The translations under genes and the position numbers were made by a program. From Spirochaetaceae bacterium (GTDB taxonomy: Bacteria; Spirochaetota; Spirochaetia; Treponematales; Treponemataceae): DNA of 6,913 nucleotides. Positions 6,160 to 6,913 of this stretch are shown here, piece after piece (within the stretch, counting starts at the first letter, position 1; every line of letters starts with the position of its first letter). The notes below the pieces were generated by a model. That model was given only the letters and a program-made list of their open reading frames with translations, did no database searches and had not been told where the DNA came from. The stretch spans positions 1-6,913 of the forward strand of contig JAFNZQ010000260.1 of NCBI GenBank assembly GCA_017382775.1. Direction: 5' to 3'.

Positions 6160-6783
6160 ATGAATTTTGTCTTTTTAGGACCTCCCGGGGCAGGGAAGGG
6201 TACCCTCGCCGCTGTTGTTGCATCACGTTTTGGGATTTCCCATGTTTCCACGGGTGCTATATTTAGAGAAGCCATAAAAAACCAAACCGAGTTGGGAAAG
6301 AAGGTCAAGGCTATAATCGATTCCGGCGGTTTGGTAAGTGATGATTTAACCGTTGCCTTGGTACAAGAACGGTTGGCGTCACTTAAAACCGGTTTTATCC
6401 TGGATGGTTTTCCTCGGACGACGGGGCAGGCTGAAGCGCTGAAAAATTTTGCCAAAATTGACGGTGTGGTTAATTTTGAACTGGATGACGATACGGTGAT
6501 TCGCCGTCTTGCGGGACGACGGGTTTGCAAAAATTGCGGAAAGAACTATCATGCTGAATTTACGCCGCCAAAAGTTGAAGGCACTTGCGATGCTTGCGGT
6601 GGTGAACTTTACATAAGGGATGATGACAAACCCGAAGCGATACGCAAACGCCTTATGGTATATAATGACCAAACAGCACCGTTAATTGAATTTTACGGTG
6701 ACGAAATTGTTCCAATAGATGCCTCCAAGGCTCCTGATGAGGTTCTGGAAGAATTTGTCTCGAAGTTTAATCTAAACAATTAA
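6160..6783 (+). CDS. adk: Adenylate kinase, zinc-binding long-lid type
   Basis: Catalyses AMP + ATP to 2 ADP in the cytoplasm, keeping adenylate pools balanced. The 207-residue protein has P-loop GPPGAGKGT (7-15), the AMP-site motif as STGAIFR (30-36), LDGFPRT (81-87) and a lid carrying four cysteines, C123-x2-C126 and C143-x2-C146, typical of structural zinc. The lid arginine region RDDDKPEAIRKRL (153-165) is present. Length is slightly short for the long-lid class (about 210-220). Two departures from the usual consensus: Leu16 after the P-loop where Gln is common, and Ala33 where most have Asp in STGDxxR. The gene sits 12 nt after the CBS gene; its GAGGA site overlaps that stop. It shares the promoter at 5450 and ends at the terminator at 6806. 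It is not in a secY/ribosomal cluster here. Confidence 0.96.
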   Translation: MNFVFLGPPGAGKGTLAAVVASRFGISHVSTGAIFREAIKNQTELGKKVKAIIDSGGLVSDDLTVALVQERLASLKTGFILDGFPRTTGQAEALKNFAKIDGVVNFELDDDTVIRRLAGRRVCKNCGKNYHAEFTPPKVEGTCDACGGELYIRDDDKPEAIRKRLMVYNDQTAPLIEFYGDEIVPIDASKAPDEVLEEFVSKFNLNN

Positions 6784-6805
6784 AGTCTATTTGAATTTTA
6801 CCAAC

Positions 6806-6847
6806 AAAAAAGGCCGCGTGATTTATTAAAACCACGTCGGCCTTTTT
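6806..6847. terminator. Bidirectional rho-independent terminator after adk
   Basis: Stem GGCCG + CGTG (6812-6820) pairs with CACG + CGGCC (6833-6842, with T6837 bulged) around a 12-nt loop. It is flanked by six As on the left (6806-6811) and five Ts on the right (6843-6847), which can extend the stem. It therefore has a T tract on either strand and can end both the CBS/adk transcript and the converging gene whose stop is at 6881. Confidence 0.9.
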
Positions 6848-6880
6848 CGCAATAGTGTCTATTCCTGCACAGTATGTATC

Positions 6881-6913
6881 TTACACACCTTCATCGCCAC
6901 CTTCGCCACCTTC
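6881..6913 (-). CDS. C-terminal end of an unidentified minus-strand gene (partial)
   Basis: Read leftward from the right edge, the sequence encodes EGGEGGDEGV followed by TAA (6883-6881). Evidence that it is coding: the stop lies 34 nt before a terminator that also works in this direction, the codons are strongly Gly/Glu-biased, and the layout is convergent with adk. An acidic glycine-rich tail like this ends several unrelated bacterial proteins, so the visible residues do not allow a name. The GAAGGTGGC unit is repeated in tandem. Confidence 0.5.
   Translation of the reverse strand, partial: EGGEGGDEGV

Noticed and set aside
5712..6530. Open frame of 272 codons on the minus strand across the CBS and adk genes
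   Set aside because: It spans two well-identified plus-strand genes and their junction. The translation is Ser/Thr/Arg-rich low-complexity shadow sequence.

Overview
The window is an ordinary, densely coded stretch of a bacterial chromosome with moderate GC. It looks most like a spirochaete of the Treponema type. This is inferred from gene content (a YcgR-like PilZ protein directly ahead of tsaE, and a zinc-type adenylate kinase with a GTLA P-loop end preceded by a CBS protein) and from the style of the protein sequences. No rRNA or marker gene is present to prove it, so the assignment is moderate in confidence.

Layout. (1) Positions 2-2753, plus strand: a tight run of four genes. These are a 5'-truncated PilZ-domain protein, an 86-residue protein of unknown function, tsaE (ATPase of the tRNA t6A machinery) and a membrane-anchored glycerophosphotransferase-like protein. 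The first three are translationally coupled: the second starts 1 nt after the first stops, and tsaE starts with a GTG that overlaps the preceding stop by 4 nt. (2) Positions 2774-5134, minus strand: tex, a large nucleic-acid-binding protein with YqgF-like, HhH and S1 domains. It converges on the first group. Its intrinsic terminator is embedded in the last codons of the opposing gene. (3) Positions 5135-5502: a 368-nt divergent intergenic region. It carries a good sigma70 promoter for tex, a second for the rightward genes, and between them a 145-bp non-coding element bounded by two nearly identical 25-bp palindromes. (4) Positions 5503-6783, plus strand: a two-gene operon of a CBS-CBS-ACT protein and adk. 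(5) Positions 6806-6847: a bidirectional terminator, followed by the last codons of a minus-strand gene (ends at 6881) that enters from the right edge.

Functional picture. The left group mixes c-di-GMP signalling, tRNA modification and envelope polymer synthesis, so it is probably a housekeeping transcription unit rather than one pathway. The CBS-ACT/adk pair is more suggestive, because CBS pairs usually bind adenine nucleotides and adk sets their balance. I see no defence system, phage, integrase or CRISPR array. The least explained item is the palindrome-bounded element at 5247-5391.
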